From positions 127,272-191,271 of the forward strand of contig NW_019775723.1 in assembly GCF_001039355.2 (NCBI RefSeq): DNA of 64,000 nt, in the 5' to 3' direction. Source of the stretch: Lingula anatina (taxonomy: Eukaryota; Brachiopoda; Lingulata; Lingulida; Lingulidae). A program made the translations under genes and the position numbers. Positions 1-20,384 of the stretch are shown one piece after another; position 1 is the first letter of the stretch; each line of letters opens with the position of its first letter. The notes under the pieces are model-generated. The model worked only from the letters and a program-made list of their open reading frames with translations. It ran no database searches and was not told the origin of the DNA.

Positions 1-239
1 TGGAGGGGGGGGGGGGGGTGCACAATCACACATAATTCTGCATCTCTCGTCCAAATATGCAATAGCAGACGGCGACTTTACTATGCCATATAAGCCATAT
101 GACAGGAAGTGGAATTACTTGTAGAATTGGGCACGTTCTAAGTCCATAACTTTGACGAACTGCCCCCCCCCCCCCCCTCCGCAATGTGTACAATGATGTA
201 TGTGTTGACAGATATTTTTTAACATTTTGAATCCGATAG
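1..239. other. Intronic flank with inverted homopolymer G/C runs
   Basis: Non-coding sequence before the first visible cellulase exon. A run of about 15 G at the left edge and a run of about 15 C near 163-178 form an inverted pair around roughly 150 bp of unique sequence. A T/A-rich stretch leads to an AG acceptor at 238-239. It is read as the intron between the two halves of the CBM2 module; the earlier exons lie outside the window. Confidence 0.5.
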
Positions 240-8799
<8,560 letters not shown>

Positions 8800-9216
8800 C
8801 AGGTCTAGACCAGGCCCCGGTTTCACAAAAAAGAAACAAAAAAGAAAGAAAAAATATTAAGACAGGTTCCTGGTTAAGAACATAATTACCCCCTATCAGG
8901 AACAGTGATATAGATAGAACTGACCTTATTTTTTATTTATTTATTTATTTATTTATTATTATTATTATTATGTGTGAAGCTGGGGCCAGCAATATTGTCG
9001 TTATTATTTTGTTTGAGATTAATGAATGATTGACAGTGTTTAATGTTGATTTCTCTGCTTTAGTTATTTTATTTAATAAGAAATTAGTTGTGTACTGTTT
9101 TAGCATGTGTTGGTAGAAAGCCTGTTTTTTCGGATTATTGACCAAAGGCGGTAGAGTTAGAAAGACGTGCATTTACAGCAATGTTGTGAATCAGCGTTTT
9201 CGATTACAGATCCTTT

Positions 9217-9222
9217 AATAAA
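9217..9222 (+). terminator. Candidate poly(A) signal of the cellulase gene
   Basis: AATAAA about 420 bp after the stop codon, followed by a T-rich stretch. It is the first canonical hexamer I noticed downstream. The 3' UTR would contain the TTTA/TTA microsatellite at 8934-8972. Confidence 0.45.
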
Positions 9223-9849
9223 CAAACTTTATTTGCAGGTTTGAAACACTGGGCCCTTCAAAAACAGTAGAGAGTAACTATTCGACCCCGTGCCAGAGTG
9301 CGGCTATACACTCCGATCAGTAGGTAACACCCTAGGACACTACGGAAACAGCTGTTCTTTGTGCTTATTGTAATTTCTGATGCGAAAAAAAATGATAAAG
9401 TGATTATAGTAAAACTATGAATATTTCGTTTGGTTTTGTTTTGAGCATTTTACTGTTTGTGTAAAACTAACGTCTGAATTTTCTAATTTGAATTTCACAG
9501 TTGCTGAATTTCTTGAACCTTCAATTTAAACAACCTAAGCCAGTTCTTTGGATAGATAAATAGGTATCTTAATGCTATACGTCAATATTGACATACTTCC
9601 TTAGTGCCATAGTGGTAATCGAAAACGACGTTATAGTCGTGTATGATTATGCGACTGACTACTGCGACTGTAAAAGATGGCAGTAATGTAATATGACACA
9701 GAAATTATATTCTTTGGCAGTTTAAAAAATCGTCCATCTGTAGGTGTTGAACTACCCTACAGCATATCCCACAAACGACTATATTATAGTAATGTTCTAT
9801 CTCTGAACGCAGCTTCAGGTGTTGAAAATATACACACTCAAATCTGGAT
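9223..9849. other. Intergenic, nothing recognised
   Basis: A/T-rich sequence between the cellulase 3' end and the 8-cysteine gene duplication. No convincing ORF, RNA gene or repeat relationship was seen. Confidence 0.5.
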
Positions 9850-10694
9850 GCTTTATTTGTTTACATCTGTTGAATACAATCGTTACATAGCAGGCTGCAA
9901 AGACAATTAGGTATACATGCTAAGCCACCGATATTGGTACAATGTATTCAGTTAGATCTATTCGTGCTCTAAAATTTAGGTTGATCACTCGATCGCCAGC
10001 CAGTGTTGTCTCATCTATACGGTAGCTGTGGAAAGGAGCTGGTTTCTGAAATGACAAATAATTCGGATACAAGACGTTGAAGCAGAATTTACGAAACGAC
10101 ATATATAATTGCCGCCGTATCACTACAGAGTGTCATATAGTGTAACTGAAAAAAAATTCACAGACGCCTGTTGAATAACTTCCCATAAGTTATATTTGCA
10201 CAGATTCTTTTCTGTTTTCTTTATTTCTCGAACTGGAGGAAGAAAAAGATGAAATGTACGACAAAAAATAAAAGAAAGTGCGGCTTTTAAGTATTTTACT
10301 GGTGCTCCAGAAATTCATTTGGGCTGATTTTGTTACGGACAGGGTATTTACTCTTGCTTCTTATGTTTATTCATTTATTTTTAAATTTTTATTATTATAA
10401 TTCTTTTATCAAGTTACCTAAGAAACTTACATAAAAGCGAAGAAATACGGTTTAAGATATAAATATTTTATCCGTGTAGCTCAATTACTTCAACTTAGTA
10501 ACACCCCCACTTTACCTTCAACAAATGCGAATATAGTGCCAGTTCTTACGCTTACAACCAAAATGTACACGTGCGCTCGCACGTGGGTGTATGTGTGCCC
10601 TTAATTCTCGTGAATGATTTACAATGTTACTATAGAAAAATTATTATATAAACTACAATGTTAAACGATCAGATGGCCTCCTATTTCCGTACCT

Positions 10695-11075
10695 CTAGCT
10701 GACGCTCAGATAACGGATGCTGCACGAGGCTATGGGCTCCACGCAGCCCCAAGAGCACTCTTCATACGAGTGCACCACCCTCGTCAGAAACCAGGCCTTC
10801 ATGTAGAGAACTTCTGCCTTCCCAGGAGTGCAGTGAGTGTTAAAGAACGTCAGGATGTCGTCCCATTTCTTACACTCGGCGTCAGGGTGGAGGCAGCTGC
10901 ATTGGAACCATGCCTGAACGCCGCCAATCGTTTGCGGCACGAGGAGAGGCCTGGGCTCCTGCAGAAGCCGAGCTCTGGTACAGAACAGACGCAGGCTGGG
11001 TGGAGTGGCCAGAGCTGTTCCCGATGTCACTAAGACAACAGTTACGGTCAGGCAGAGAGCTGTGGCTGAGAACAT
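10695..11075 (-). CDS. Small secreted 8-cysteine protein, copy A
   Basis: A single-exon ORF of 126 codons with an N-terminal signal peptide (MFSATALCLTVTVVLVTSG, cleavage likely after TALA). The mature part of about 103 residues has eight cysteines in the order LFC, FQCSC (two), AEC, HC, EC, WGC, SC. The paralogue at 12735 keeps all eight and most of the middle block (VQAWFQCSCLHPDAECKKWD), while the C-terminal third varies. I recognise no family; the cysteine count recalls single-domain VWC-like or other defence peptides, but the spacing does not settle it. A TATA box lies 56 bp upstream of the ATG. Confidence 0.78.
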   Translation of the reverse strand: MFSATALCLTVTVVLVTSGTALATPPSLRLFCTRARLLQEPRPLLVPQTIGGVQAWFQCSCLHPDAECKKWDDILTFFNTHCTPGKAEVLYMKAWFLTRVVHSYEECSWGCVEPIASCSIRYLSVS

Positions 11076-11130
11076 AGTGTCAGAACTGTTTGCAAACTAA
11101 CATACACACCGCGAATTGAAACAGCTTTGA

Positions 11131-11136
11131 TTTATA
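11131..11136 (-). promoter_or_regulatory. TATA box of 8-Cys copy A
   Basis: TATAAA on the minus strand inside TTGTATAAATC, 56 bp before the start codon. The same word stands at the matching place in copy B although flanking bases have diverged. Confidence 0.6.
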
Positions 11137-12640
11137 CAATAGGTTTTGAAGTAATTATCATTTCAATTATAAATCACCATTGCTTATTTAAGTCATTTGA
11201 TTGTAATTATACAATTTGAATCATGTCATAAAGGAAGTAATTTCCAAGCTTAGTTAGTGTATTCAATCATGAGCTAGTTTCCGGTCATCCGGGCTATTTC
11301 TGCTGGCAGCAAGGCGCATGTCCAGGATCAACCTTCGTGGAGAACGCGATGGATATTTTAATGTCTATGTTAGTATATGGAGTATCATGTCAATGCGTAA
11401 TTATGCAAGCCATTGTAACGGTAAGCTTGAATAAACTATAGTATCAACCACATGAGACGAGTTAAATTTCAGCTAGTACAAATAATATTTATACAATGAT
11501 TGAACACCTCTCTGAGTTCCTGATTATTCAATTACCCCAAAATGACTTTTCATGCTTGAAATTGTACTATTAACCTTCCTAAAAGGGCATTGATCAATAA
11601 ACGTACTGTACGTTATACTTTACTCCATTGTCAAATCGTTAGATTAAAACAATGTGCAATCTCCGCCTTATTATAGCTTAGATTAAGTTTATTTATCAGT
11701 TCATCCATTTAAAAATTCAAAACAGGATGTGTGAAAAAATGTCACTCAAAAGTACATAGACATTAAAGTTTGGCCCGGGTTTCAAATTTTGAAATTGAAA
11801 CGTACCTGTTGAAAATGTTCATTGTACACAATTTCAAATCACAATGTTTTATTTATTTTTTTTTTAAATATATCCGTTGAATACAATCATTACATAGCAG
11901 ACTGTTATGCCGCTGCTATTAGTACAGGAATGTTCACTCTGGATAGATCTACTTGTGCAGTTTAATTGTTTGGTCACGTGGTCGCCGGCTAGTGTTGACT
12001 CATCTCCAGTTGGCAAAAGGAGCTTGTTCCTGAAATGATTTAAGATTCGGTTACAATATTATGAGAAAAGACTTCAATTGTATGATTCAGAACAGTGTAT
12101 ATTGCCCAAGAATGTGTGTAGGGACGCAGAGAAAAAAGAAAGCAAAAACTGATCCGTTATGACTAAATATTTCGGCCAAACCGGCCGTGTCACTATATAG
12201 TTTCAGAGAGCAAAATAAAAGAATATATATCACGTAGGCCTGTTACATTATTTCCCAAAAATGACCTTTGCACAAATATTTTCTGCTTCCTTTGTTTCTA
12301 TGACTAGAGGTAGACAAATAGCCCCAATAAACGACCAGAAATTTGAAGAAAGTACGGCTTTAAAGCCTAGCTTTTACTGTTTCCCCATAGACTCATTTGG
12401 GCTGATTTTGTTACAGGCCATTTACCCTTGCTTTTTATGCATATTTCAGAACAAACATAAAAAACATACATAAAAACGATGGAACATGGTTTAAGATATC
12501 AGTATTTTATCTGTGTAGCTCATCTTAGTGACACCCCCGCTTTGCCTTCAACAAATGCGAATATGTAGTTTAAGTGATTTTTTCTTAATCATACAATGGA
12601 AAATGTAGGCGTGCGCGCGCGCGTGTGTGTATGTGTACTC

Positions 12641-12646
12641 TTTATT
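12641..12646 (-). terminator. Candidate poly(A) signal of 8-Cys copy B
   Basis: AATAAA on the minus strand about 90 bp past the stop codon. Copy A has a degraded version (TTAATT context) at the equivalent position. Confidence 0.4.
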
Positions 12647-12734
12647 CTCAGGGATGATTTATACGGTTACTATAGAGAAATCATTCTATAAGCCACACTG
12701 TTAAACAACCAGATCGCCTTCTATTCCCCTACCT

Positions 12735-13133
12735 CTAGTTGACGTTGTCTCTCCAGTATTCCTTTAGGTAACTGCTGCCGCAGGAGGCTATGGGTGCAAC
12801 ACAACCCCATGAGCACTCGTCATACGTGTACTTCACCTTCGTCAAATCCCTGGTATTAATGAAGAGAACTTCTTCCTTCCCAGGAGTACAGTACGTGTTG
12901 AAGAACGTCAGGGTATCGTCCCATTTCTTACACTCGGCGTCTGGGTGGAGGCAGCTGCACTGGAACCATGCCTGAACGCCGTCAATCTTTTGCGGCACGA
13001 GGAGAGGCCTGGGGTCCTTGAGGAGCCGAGCTCTGGTACAGAACAGACGCAGGCCGGGTGGAGTGGCCAGACCTGTTCCCGCTGTCACCAAGACAACAGC
13101 GGCGGTCAGGCAGAGAGCTGTGGCTGAGAACAT
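12735..13133 (-). CDS. Small secreted 8-cysteine protein, copy B
   Basis: A single-exon ORF of 132 codons, paralogous to 10695-11075. It has the same signal peptide start (MFSATALCL) and the same eight cysteines. The RARLL, PRPLLVPQ and VQAWFQCSCLHPDAECKKWD blocks are conserved. It ends six residues later with a charged tail (EYWRDNVN). The differences include many silent and some non-silent changes, and both copies are intact, so both are probably expressed. Function unknown; a secreted defence or venom-like peptide is one possibility and is inference only. Confidence 0.78.
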   Translation of the reverse strand: MFSATALCLTAAVVLVTAGTGLATPPGLRLFCTRARLLKDPRPLLVPQKIDGVQAWFQCSCLHPDAECKKWDDTLTFFNTYCTPGKEEVLFINTRDLTKVKYTYDECSWGCVAPIASCGSSYLKEYWRDNVN

Positions 13134-13194
13134 AGTGACAGAGCTGTATGGCGACTGAAAGGCCTATACAAACTGTGTGATGAAGTGGCTTTAA

Positions 13195-13200
13195 TTTATA
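13195..13200 (-). promoter_or_regulatory. TATA box of 8-Cys copy B
   Basis: TATAAA on the minus strand in TTGTATAAATTAAAGC, 62 bp before the start codon, matching the arrangement of copy A. Confidence 0.6.
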
Positions 13201-13422
13201 CAACAGGTTTTGAAGTAATTATCATTTCAATTATAGAGCACCATTATTGAATTAAGTCACTTAATTGAAATTCAACAATTTGAATCATGTGATGAAGGGA
13301 GATATGTCCTAGTTGAGTCAGTGTTTTAAATCAAGGGCTAATTTCCGGTCATTCTGGCTTTTTTCTGCTGGCAGCAAGGCTCATCCCCAGGATCAACCTT
13401 CGTGGAGAAAGCCATAGATATT

Positions 13423-13424
<2 letters not shown>

Positions 13425-13477
<53 letters not shown>
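13425..13477. repeat. (TA)n microsatellite
   Basis: An uninterrupted TA dinucleotide tract of roughly 50 bp next to the MITE at 13485, likely unstable. Confidence 0.9.
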
Positions 13478-13479
<2 letters not shown>

Positions 13480-13484
13480 GTGCA

Positions 13485-13705
13485 TTCCCAGAGTTTTAGG
13501 TCGATCCAGAGATTTAGATTTAGATCGACCAAACTCCCTGGGAGTTCACGCTAAATTGCAGTCAGCCGAGCGCGCACCATAGTTAATTACCCCCTTACAG
13601 CTTTTAGTAGGCGGGACAGACGCTTAAGCCGGCTAAGCTGACAGTAAACTGATAAGACTCCCCACAGGGATAGATCGATCTTAAATCTATGGGAATGGGG
13701 TCTTT
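13485..13705. mobile_element. MITE with AGATCGATCT-bearing termini, copy 1
   Basis: About 220 bp with imperfect terminal inverted repeats. The ends read GCATTCCCAGAG and ATCTATGGGAATGGGGT, each followed inward by TAGATCGATC-like words. Internal blocks AACTCCCTGGGAGTTCACGC, AGTAGGCGGGACAGACGC and TAAGCTGACAGTAA recur at 37805 (inverse orientation) and 45090. No ORF is present, so it is non-autonomous. Confidence 0.75.
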
Positions 13706-14480
13706 GTTAATTTATGGAATGTCATGCCAATGCGTAACCTCATATTATACAAACCATCGTAAGCTTGCGTCTACTATAGTACAGTACCAACCACAGAAGA
13801 AGAGTTACATTTTAGCTAGTACAAATAATTATACATGTACAGTGATAGTTGGGCAGATGGCACATCTCACTTTTACCCCCTCGTTAATTAAACAACCCCA
13901 AAATAACATGCCATAACATACGTGAAATTGCGCTCTTTATCTTCCTGAAAATGTCATTGACCGATTAACGTACTGTACATTATGCATTATGTAATTGTCA
14001 AGTTGTTAGCTTTAGATTGAAACTAATATGCCTTATTATAGCTTAGACGAAGTATATATCAATTCATCCATTAAAAAATTTCAAAACAATATAAATGTTA
14101 CGTTGACATCAAAGTTTTTTTTTTTTATTTTATGGAGTGTCATGTCAATACAAGCCATCGTAACGGTAAGCTTGAGTAAACTGTTACCAACCACAGAAGA
14201 CGAGTTACATTTGATCTAGTACAAATTATTATACATTTATAGTAGGGCATAATGAACACCTCACTCTGAGTCCCTGATTATTAAAGCACCCCAAAATGAC
14301 ATGTCATGTTTGGAATTGCGCTATTAATTTTTCTGAAATTGTCATTGACCAATACACTTACTGTACATTGTACATTATGCCATTGTCAAATCGTTATATT
14401 GAAACAATCTCCGCTTCATTATAGCTTAGATGAAGTATATATCAGTTCATCCATTTAACAGTTTCACAACGGGATATGCG

Positions 14481-16190
14481 GAAAATAGAAGTACACGGAT
14501 ATAATAGTTTTTTTTAAAGTCATGATATGTCAAATAAAACGTCCCATTAATCCGATATGCAATGTAAATCCCAAACTTAAAACGAAAATTGGTTGTAGAA
14601 GGGTTTCCAGCTAGATAAATAAAAACTTCGGTAATGAACGTCACTATTATATGCGCTGTGTAGTTGTGGGGTACAATGTACATGTATACCAGTGACTAAC
14701 ACGCTGACGGGTCCATAGTTTTACCATGAAGGGGAGGGGGGGGAGCATTCGGCCACATGCAATGACAAAAAGTGACGAGGGAAACGGTAGAAGGGAATAC
14801 CCTTACCACAAGTAGGCCTACTGATGCACACACACATCCCTCACCCCCGCCCCATCCGTCATTATGACTTCTGTGCATTAATTAAACATTTTAAATAAAT
14901 ACAGGGTGCTGTAGATACACAAAAAAAAACGTTTTCTTCAGAACTTTCACATATCCGTAATCCTCACTTTCAGAGGCCTCACTATCACAATTGACACAAC
15001 TGGCGTACTGTCAATACTGTCAATCCCTTGTATCGAGTTCTCCAAATAATTTATTTCCTTGCTGCAAGTCTTCCGCGTGCCTGCTTAATCGTCACATCCC
15101 CCCCCCCTCAGTTACACCAGTGAAGAAGTCCAACAATGTATACGCCTACCAGTGTGTTTAAAACATTAGAATACCTTATAATTTAAAACACTGATTCCGC
15201 GGTGTTCCCAATGTCCTACTTTGAACAAGGAAGAATAAATGGACGACAAAGAAGAAGGAGGCTAAATGACTAATTAGAGAATGTGTTAGAGAAGCTTAAC
15301 AGGGAAATAAACACGATTCAATGTGGCAGAGTTTTTGAGGGACTAGAGTCACAGATGGCTCTGAACAGTAAGGAAAATATTCACAAAGAGATGTAAATGC
15401 AGGGGAAGTATTTTGTTGAACTTCACTTTATTTTATAAAACTTAACTGCTGACCATCAATCGATAAATTTGTTCTGTGAGACATATTTTTTACTAGCATT
15501 GATGCCTTAATCAAGTTAACCTCTTCTGAAGAAAATGTCCCTGTTGCAGATGTCGGAACTTCGGCCTTTTCTTTCGGGCCTGTCCCTTCTCAGGGATTGT
15601 CACAGCAGATTATCCATCTCCACTCAGGTGTTCATCTCCCAATCCCAAATTTTTCATATCCTCCTTGCTCGCACCAGTGTATCATTTCCACGACCTCCCT
15701 CATTTTTTCTTTCCTGTTGGTTTCATTGCCAGTATTCTATCCCACTTATGTTTTCCCCCTCCGTCTTACGTGGCCCGTACACGCACCAGCGCAGCCTCCA
15801 CTCCCTTGTGTTTTGTCATCAAGTTTTGTCTTCCTTTTTTTTATATAGGTACAGATTCCATCCCATATACCGGTAGTAGCATACATGGTCTTAAGCATGG
15901 CCTGTACAATTTTCCCTAATTTTTTTCCAACATGTTTCTGTCGCATACCACTCCCGTAACTTTTCTCCATCCATCCCAACTTAATATAATTCGCTTTCTC
16001 AACTTTGTGCAACTTCCTACTTCCTTGTTTACATCAAAAGTATGCCAAATCACAATGCAGACTTCAAAATATATAGTAAACAGGGATCCTACCATGTAGT
16101 AATACATTCGTATTTTTAAAGACCTCCTTCCCCTTTAACTGTTTAACTACGCTATCGTAACACAAAGCATTATAGACATTTTATCATGGT
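14481..16190. other. Gene-poor stretch
   Basis: Contains a G/C-run-rich patch near 14730-14850, a C run at 15100-15108 and T-rich sequence. ORFs at 15535-15919 overlap on both strands without recognisable motifs, so I call none. A stretch near 15230-15400 has purine-rich, retroelement-like composition but no clear motif. Confidence 0.4.
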
Positions 16191-16740
16191 GTCATCTTTA
16201 TCATACATTTCTGAATGGGGACTTCATTAAATAATTATAATCTGATCATTGCTCGGTTTTGTAGTCATTACAAAACGAAAAACACTTTAATAGAAGTACA
16301 ATAACCGTCCTCCATAGTTTTTCTAGCTGATAAGGAACTGGGTACTAAATTATTCCGCACAAATCCACATCCATCTACCTTCACTTTACCTCACGATATC
16401 ACGGGGGAGTTTCAACTGATAGAATAACGGCAGTTGTCTCTCTCAATATCAGGGGTGAGCTTTAACTGACAAAATGATGATGGACACGGGCAGACTGACG
16501 GAGCAATTGCATTTAGGTCCGCTGGCACCAGGCGTCAGGACGCCCCATGGGACTACGGAATAATTACCGGTGAGTTATACGTTTACTGCAGGTATTAAAA
16601 CGATAGGGAATTCCCGTTTGGTGTGCGGCTGCGCGTAACAAAGGAGTCAACGTCATTATAAAGACAATGAAACCGAGGCTAACCTGTGCAGATCAATGGG
16701 AACCGGACCCTCTAAGCACACGAACGAAACGTAGTGCCTC
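16190..16740. repeat. Diverged copy of the large dispersed repeat
   Basis: Shares an ordered series of words (TGTCTCT..ATATCAGGG, GGAATTCCC, GTGCGGCTGCGCGTAAC) with 18060-18340, 38370-38430 and 56480-57160. It is the most diverged of the four copies. No ORF. Confidence 0.6.
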
Positions 16741-17699
16741 GATATGAAACCAGGCAACTTTTGTGTTTTTAATCTCCAAATACGAAAAAAAAAAAATCAA
16801 TTAAGCTAATAAATAGGCTAACGTTAAGAACGTATTATATCGTTTGTTTTATATTAATTATTATTTTAGATCATAATAATAAACAAGTCGCATTTCGATG
16901 TACTCCAAGCTATAACCTTTATATAAAAATAGCAATTTTTACGAGATTGCAAATTGTATCGCATTGTTTGGTTCCATTGCCTCGCTTTCAAAAATTAGAA
17001 CGGCGCTCCAAAATCGTAAAACGAAGTTAAAAATTTTATATTGGCCGAGTTCACCCACTGTTAAGAATATCCTCGCAGCATTATCTGCAGTTAACCTTCC
17101 TACGATTTTCAATGCATTTTGCAATATAATGTACAATCCCCCAGATGAAGAATTTTATTAATCAAGAGTAGGGGTAGTGTGAAAATCCCCATTGGGGCCA
17201 CATATAACACTATAAATACAATGGGAATCCCCTTAAAATGAAGGTAAAATAAATGTTTTTCTAAGGAATTCTGACGGATTTACTTTTTACAACATAAAAT
17301 CAATAGAACATTTCTAATATAAATGTTCAAAAAGACACCAGAGAGCTAATGAAATAAAATCAACCAGACGGTCTTTGTCAATTTCACCAACTTGTTTTTA
17401 TTTCAAACAGCTGCACTTTTCGCACATGCGCAGTTGTTTGAAGCCTGTGCTGACCCTCTATCATGGGGGACGCTCTGTCACGTCACGTCGGTGCTTGCAC
17501 ATATTGGCAGCAGTGTGGACCTACATATGTGTCGTTTGTGACAGTGATGTGTCTGAAGATGATGAACATTACTGGTATGTGAAAGTTTATTTACCCATAT
17601 GCCACTGGTGATCGACTTTTTGATGAAAGAGTTTCTGTGTCAAAAGCACTATAGGCCTACTGTTTACATTTTCAAAGTGCTGAAAACGCACAACAGTCA

Positions 17700-19700
17700 C
17701 AATGGTGCGTGGATGAGTGTGTCGGGGGGAGGGGGGTACATTAGCTATGGTGTTGAATGCATGTCATTCTACCCTTTTCCCTCTCCTTTTGTTAGTACTA
17801 CCCCCTCCCCCGCCTACCCCATCCTACCCCCAGGGTATAAGAGGGCCTATTAATCTAACTTTTAACCCTTCATTAAGGTTAACGTATTATGGCTTGGGTG
17901 AACATTGGATTTTTTAATTATCATCAAATCGCTCAATAATCTCATATTTTCTCGGTTATGAAGTCCCCACGGAACAGAAACAAATTTTAAATAGGCAACG
18001 TACAAAGACTGTTCTCCATAGGTTTTCTAGCTGCAAAGTACATGTAACTGAAGGTTAAAATCCTCCTCACAACTCGACATTTAACCTCTTGCGATATCAC
18101 AGTTGAGTTTTAAGTGATAGAATAACAACATATTGTCTCTTTCGACATCAGGGCTGAGTCCAATTGACATAATGGCGATGAACAGAGTGAGAATGACGGG
18201 ACATTCACCTTTAGGACCGCCCACCATACGCCTGAACGCTCAATGGAACTACGGAGTAACTAAGCCATGTTACTGCAGGTATAAATAGTAGCCTATAAAG
18301 GGAATTCCCTTTGATGTGCGGCTGCGCGTAACTATGTGCTATAAACAACCGATACCGGTTGGTCCTATAAATGTACCGGTACTACACGTGCATGTAGCAT
18401 GAACCATGTCGTGTTCTTGTTAATATAGCCCTTATAAATTAATAATTAGAAGAGATAGCCGAGCCCAGCAACGGCAAAACATTCAATGACAACCAAACTA
18501 ACCCTAAGAAATACTAGTAGTGTAAATAGAACAATGTACCGTGTACTTAGCCATGGCAATAATGACCGAGTGACTACATGTATACTGGTACATGTACACG
18601 CTCATCTCAGCCCAGTAACCAATCCTATAACTCTTGACTAAAAACGCTTGACTGCCAACGCCTAACAGCTAACGCTTGACAACCAACGCTTGACAACCAA
18701 CGCCTGACAACCAGCGCTTGACTACCAACGCCTGAAAACCAACGCTGCCAAAGGACGTTGTAGTTAAAAAGTAAAATAGAAGAATTTAGGAACAACGCTA
18801 TAACCACAGAATGGTAAATATGTATGTTACTTTCTTTTTTAATTTACTTATTCAGTTATATTGCGTTATATCAAATATTATTTGTTTTACTTATTTATTG
18901 GTTATGGGGATTCAAGTAATACTTTTGACTTTAGCTTTTAAACTGAATGTTGTTGTTAAAGAAAAAGAAAAATAGTATAGTTATTGCTTAGGTTTAGTCC
19001 AAAGTCATGTGTGAAGACTACAGAAAGGCACTAGTAGTAAGAAATCAACGCCTGGGCTACCATCGGTGGGTGTATTTTGGTTTGTTTGTTTGTTTACATA
19101 TTTTTGGGGGTAACTATAGTTACCAATGCTTTTTATTTGTTTTCTTTTTAAAGCCCTATTTATTTTTATTGTGTATTTAAAATTTCATGACATCATTTTT
19201 TGTTTGTTTCTTTGTTTTTGAAAGTCTTATCTTGTCTGTTTTGATTTTCAGTCGCGTCTCATCCTATAGCTAATGAATGGTAATGCTGGGACGCCCGCGT
19301 TCGCGCTTTACTGTTTGAGACGCATTTTATCATTTACCAGTTAGACTCATAGAAATATTTGACTTGACTGTTTGAGTACAAGGGCACTTGACCGATCAAA
19401 TACGGACTGTGTGTCCAGTGCGTGTCTTAACTGTTTTTATACCGCTTATTGAAACAGCCAAATGAAAACATAACTTCATAGAGATAAAATTACAAACAAG
19501 AAAGCGTTACACTTTCAGGCCGACGACACGTACATTTGGCGCTAATATTTTAATATGATTTAAAATATTTCATCAGTCGTACGCAGTTTAGGTATACAAA
19601 ATGTATTCAGAATCATGAATCAAAAAATGAAGTGCTGGCATCTGTGAAATCAGAGCGGCACGACTCTAAATACATGGTAGTAACTTTCAAATTTTCGGTT
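17700..19700. repeat. Large dispersed repeat, copy 1 (blocks C and D)
   Basis: From the GGGGTACATTAGCTATGGTG block through GTGCGGCTGCGCGTAACTA and a 15-bp minisatellite to the CCGACGACAC...TTTTAATATGAT block, this stretch aligns with 55985-59150 and in part with 37655-38730. It has no long ORF. It may be a degenerate large non-autonomous element or a segmental duplication. Confidence 0.65.
18632..18748. repeat. 15-bp minisatellite
   Basis: Seven to eight imperfect copies of a 15-bp unit close to CAACGCTTGACAACC. The matching place in the third copy of the dispersed repeat (about 57590-57640) has fewer units, so the array has changed length since duplication. Confidence 0.8.
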
Positions 19701-19856
19701 CATGAGGTTTTGCAGAGAACACCTTACATACTGATATCATATGTAAATGAAAACAGATATTCAGATATTTGCCTTATTGCAAGAGAAATACTAACTTTAA
19801 ATGGAATGTCACATAATTATACTGGAGTTGTCGTGTGATATATGCATACATGTGAC

Positions 19857-20270
19857 TCACCAGATACCCGTGCGTGATTCATTTGCTCTTTCCCCAAAGC
19901 TGATAAGACAAACTGTAATAGTACTAGTGCAATTTACCAGCAGTGATAACAGTCTCGTTGTCAGAGAGAGCAGAACCTTACAACCAGTTTCTGCTAGTAA
20001 TCTATGTTCATATATCACCGATTTGCCGGGTATGTGTCACACAGACACAAACACGCGTGATACGGGGAATCCCCAATATCCAAACAGGCTCCACTTCGGT
20101 CTCTGCATGGATACGCGTGGCGTCGGCTAAACAACACAGTATAGTCCCTGTCTTGTATATCATACTGCCACGCACCGATACAACTTATCCGGTTGTAGAA
20201 AAGTTCGTACAGGTACATGTATAAATATGTTTACTGTTTAAACTGGCGCCGATTCTCTGATTTAAAGCAT
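19857..20270. repeat. Dispersed repeat block A
   Basis: Begins CTCACCAGATACCCGTGCGT and aligns with 36292-36720, including the GTAATAGTACTAGTG and GGTATGTGTC words. Non-coding. Confidence 0.65.
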
Positions 20271-20384
20271 CACAATGAAAACGAAAATAATAGGGTATGA
20301 TAATTATATAAGGGTTTATTGTACAACATATATTGGGTGGAAATATAAAAATATAGTGTTAAAAGGGAGTTAGATGTTTTATGT

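Larger units (their letters stand above)
9850..13420. repeat. Tandem duplication, offset about 2.04 kb, carrying the 8-Cys gene
   Basis: Segments around 9850-11400 and 11880-13420 align in order. Shared blocks include GTTGAATACAATCGTTACAT near 9872 and 11877, the ACACCCCC(A/G)CTTT block near 10501 and 12531, the coding exon, its TATA region and the sequence upstream of the gene (GGATCAACCTTCGTGGAGAA near 11326 and 13390). The copies are clearly diverged, so this is an old genomic duplication rather than an allele. Confidence 0.8.
11350..14480. repeat. Three diverged copies of a ~380 bp non-coding repeat (about 11350-11730, 13690-14100, 14125-14480)
   Basis: Each copy runs from a TATGGA(A/G)T(A/G)TCATG block through ACCAACCACA (or a variant), an AGCTAGTACAAAT-type block, CCCAAAAT(G/A)AC and an ATTGACC-like block to TTATAGCTTAGA and TCATCCATT. 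The second and third copies are directly adjacent. They flank the 8-Cys genes on the 5' side and contain no ORF. Confidence 0.7.

Noticed and set aside
13425-13477. TA tract as a possible origin or regulatory site
   Set aside because: A plain microsatellite; similar tracts occur at 32518 and 50272 without shared context.
15535-16107. Overlapping ORFs on both strands that might be a gene
   Set aside because: No recognisable motif, no supporting splice sites, and openness on both strands suggests compositional bias.
16939-17161. ORFs open on both strands
   Set aside because: Likely chance or an old retroelement scrap; neither translation shows a domain.
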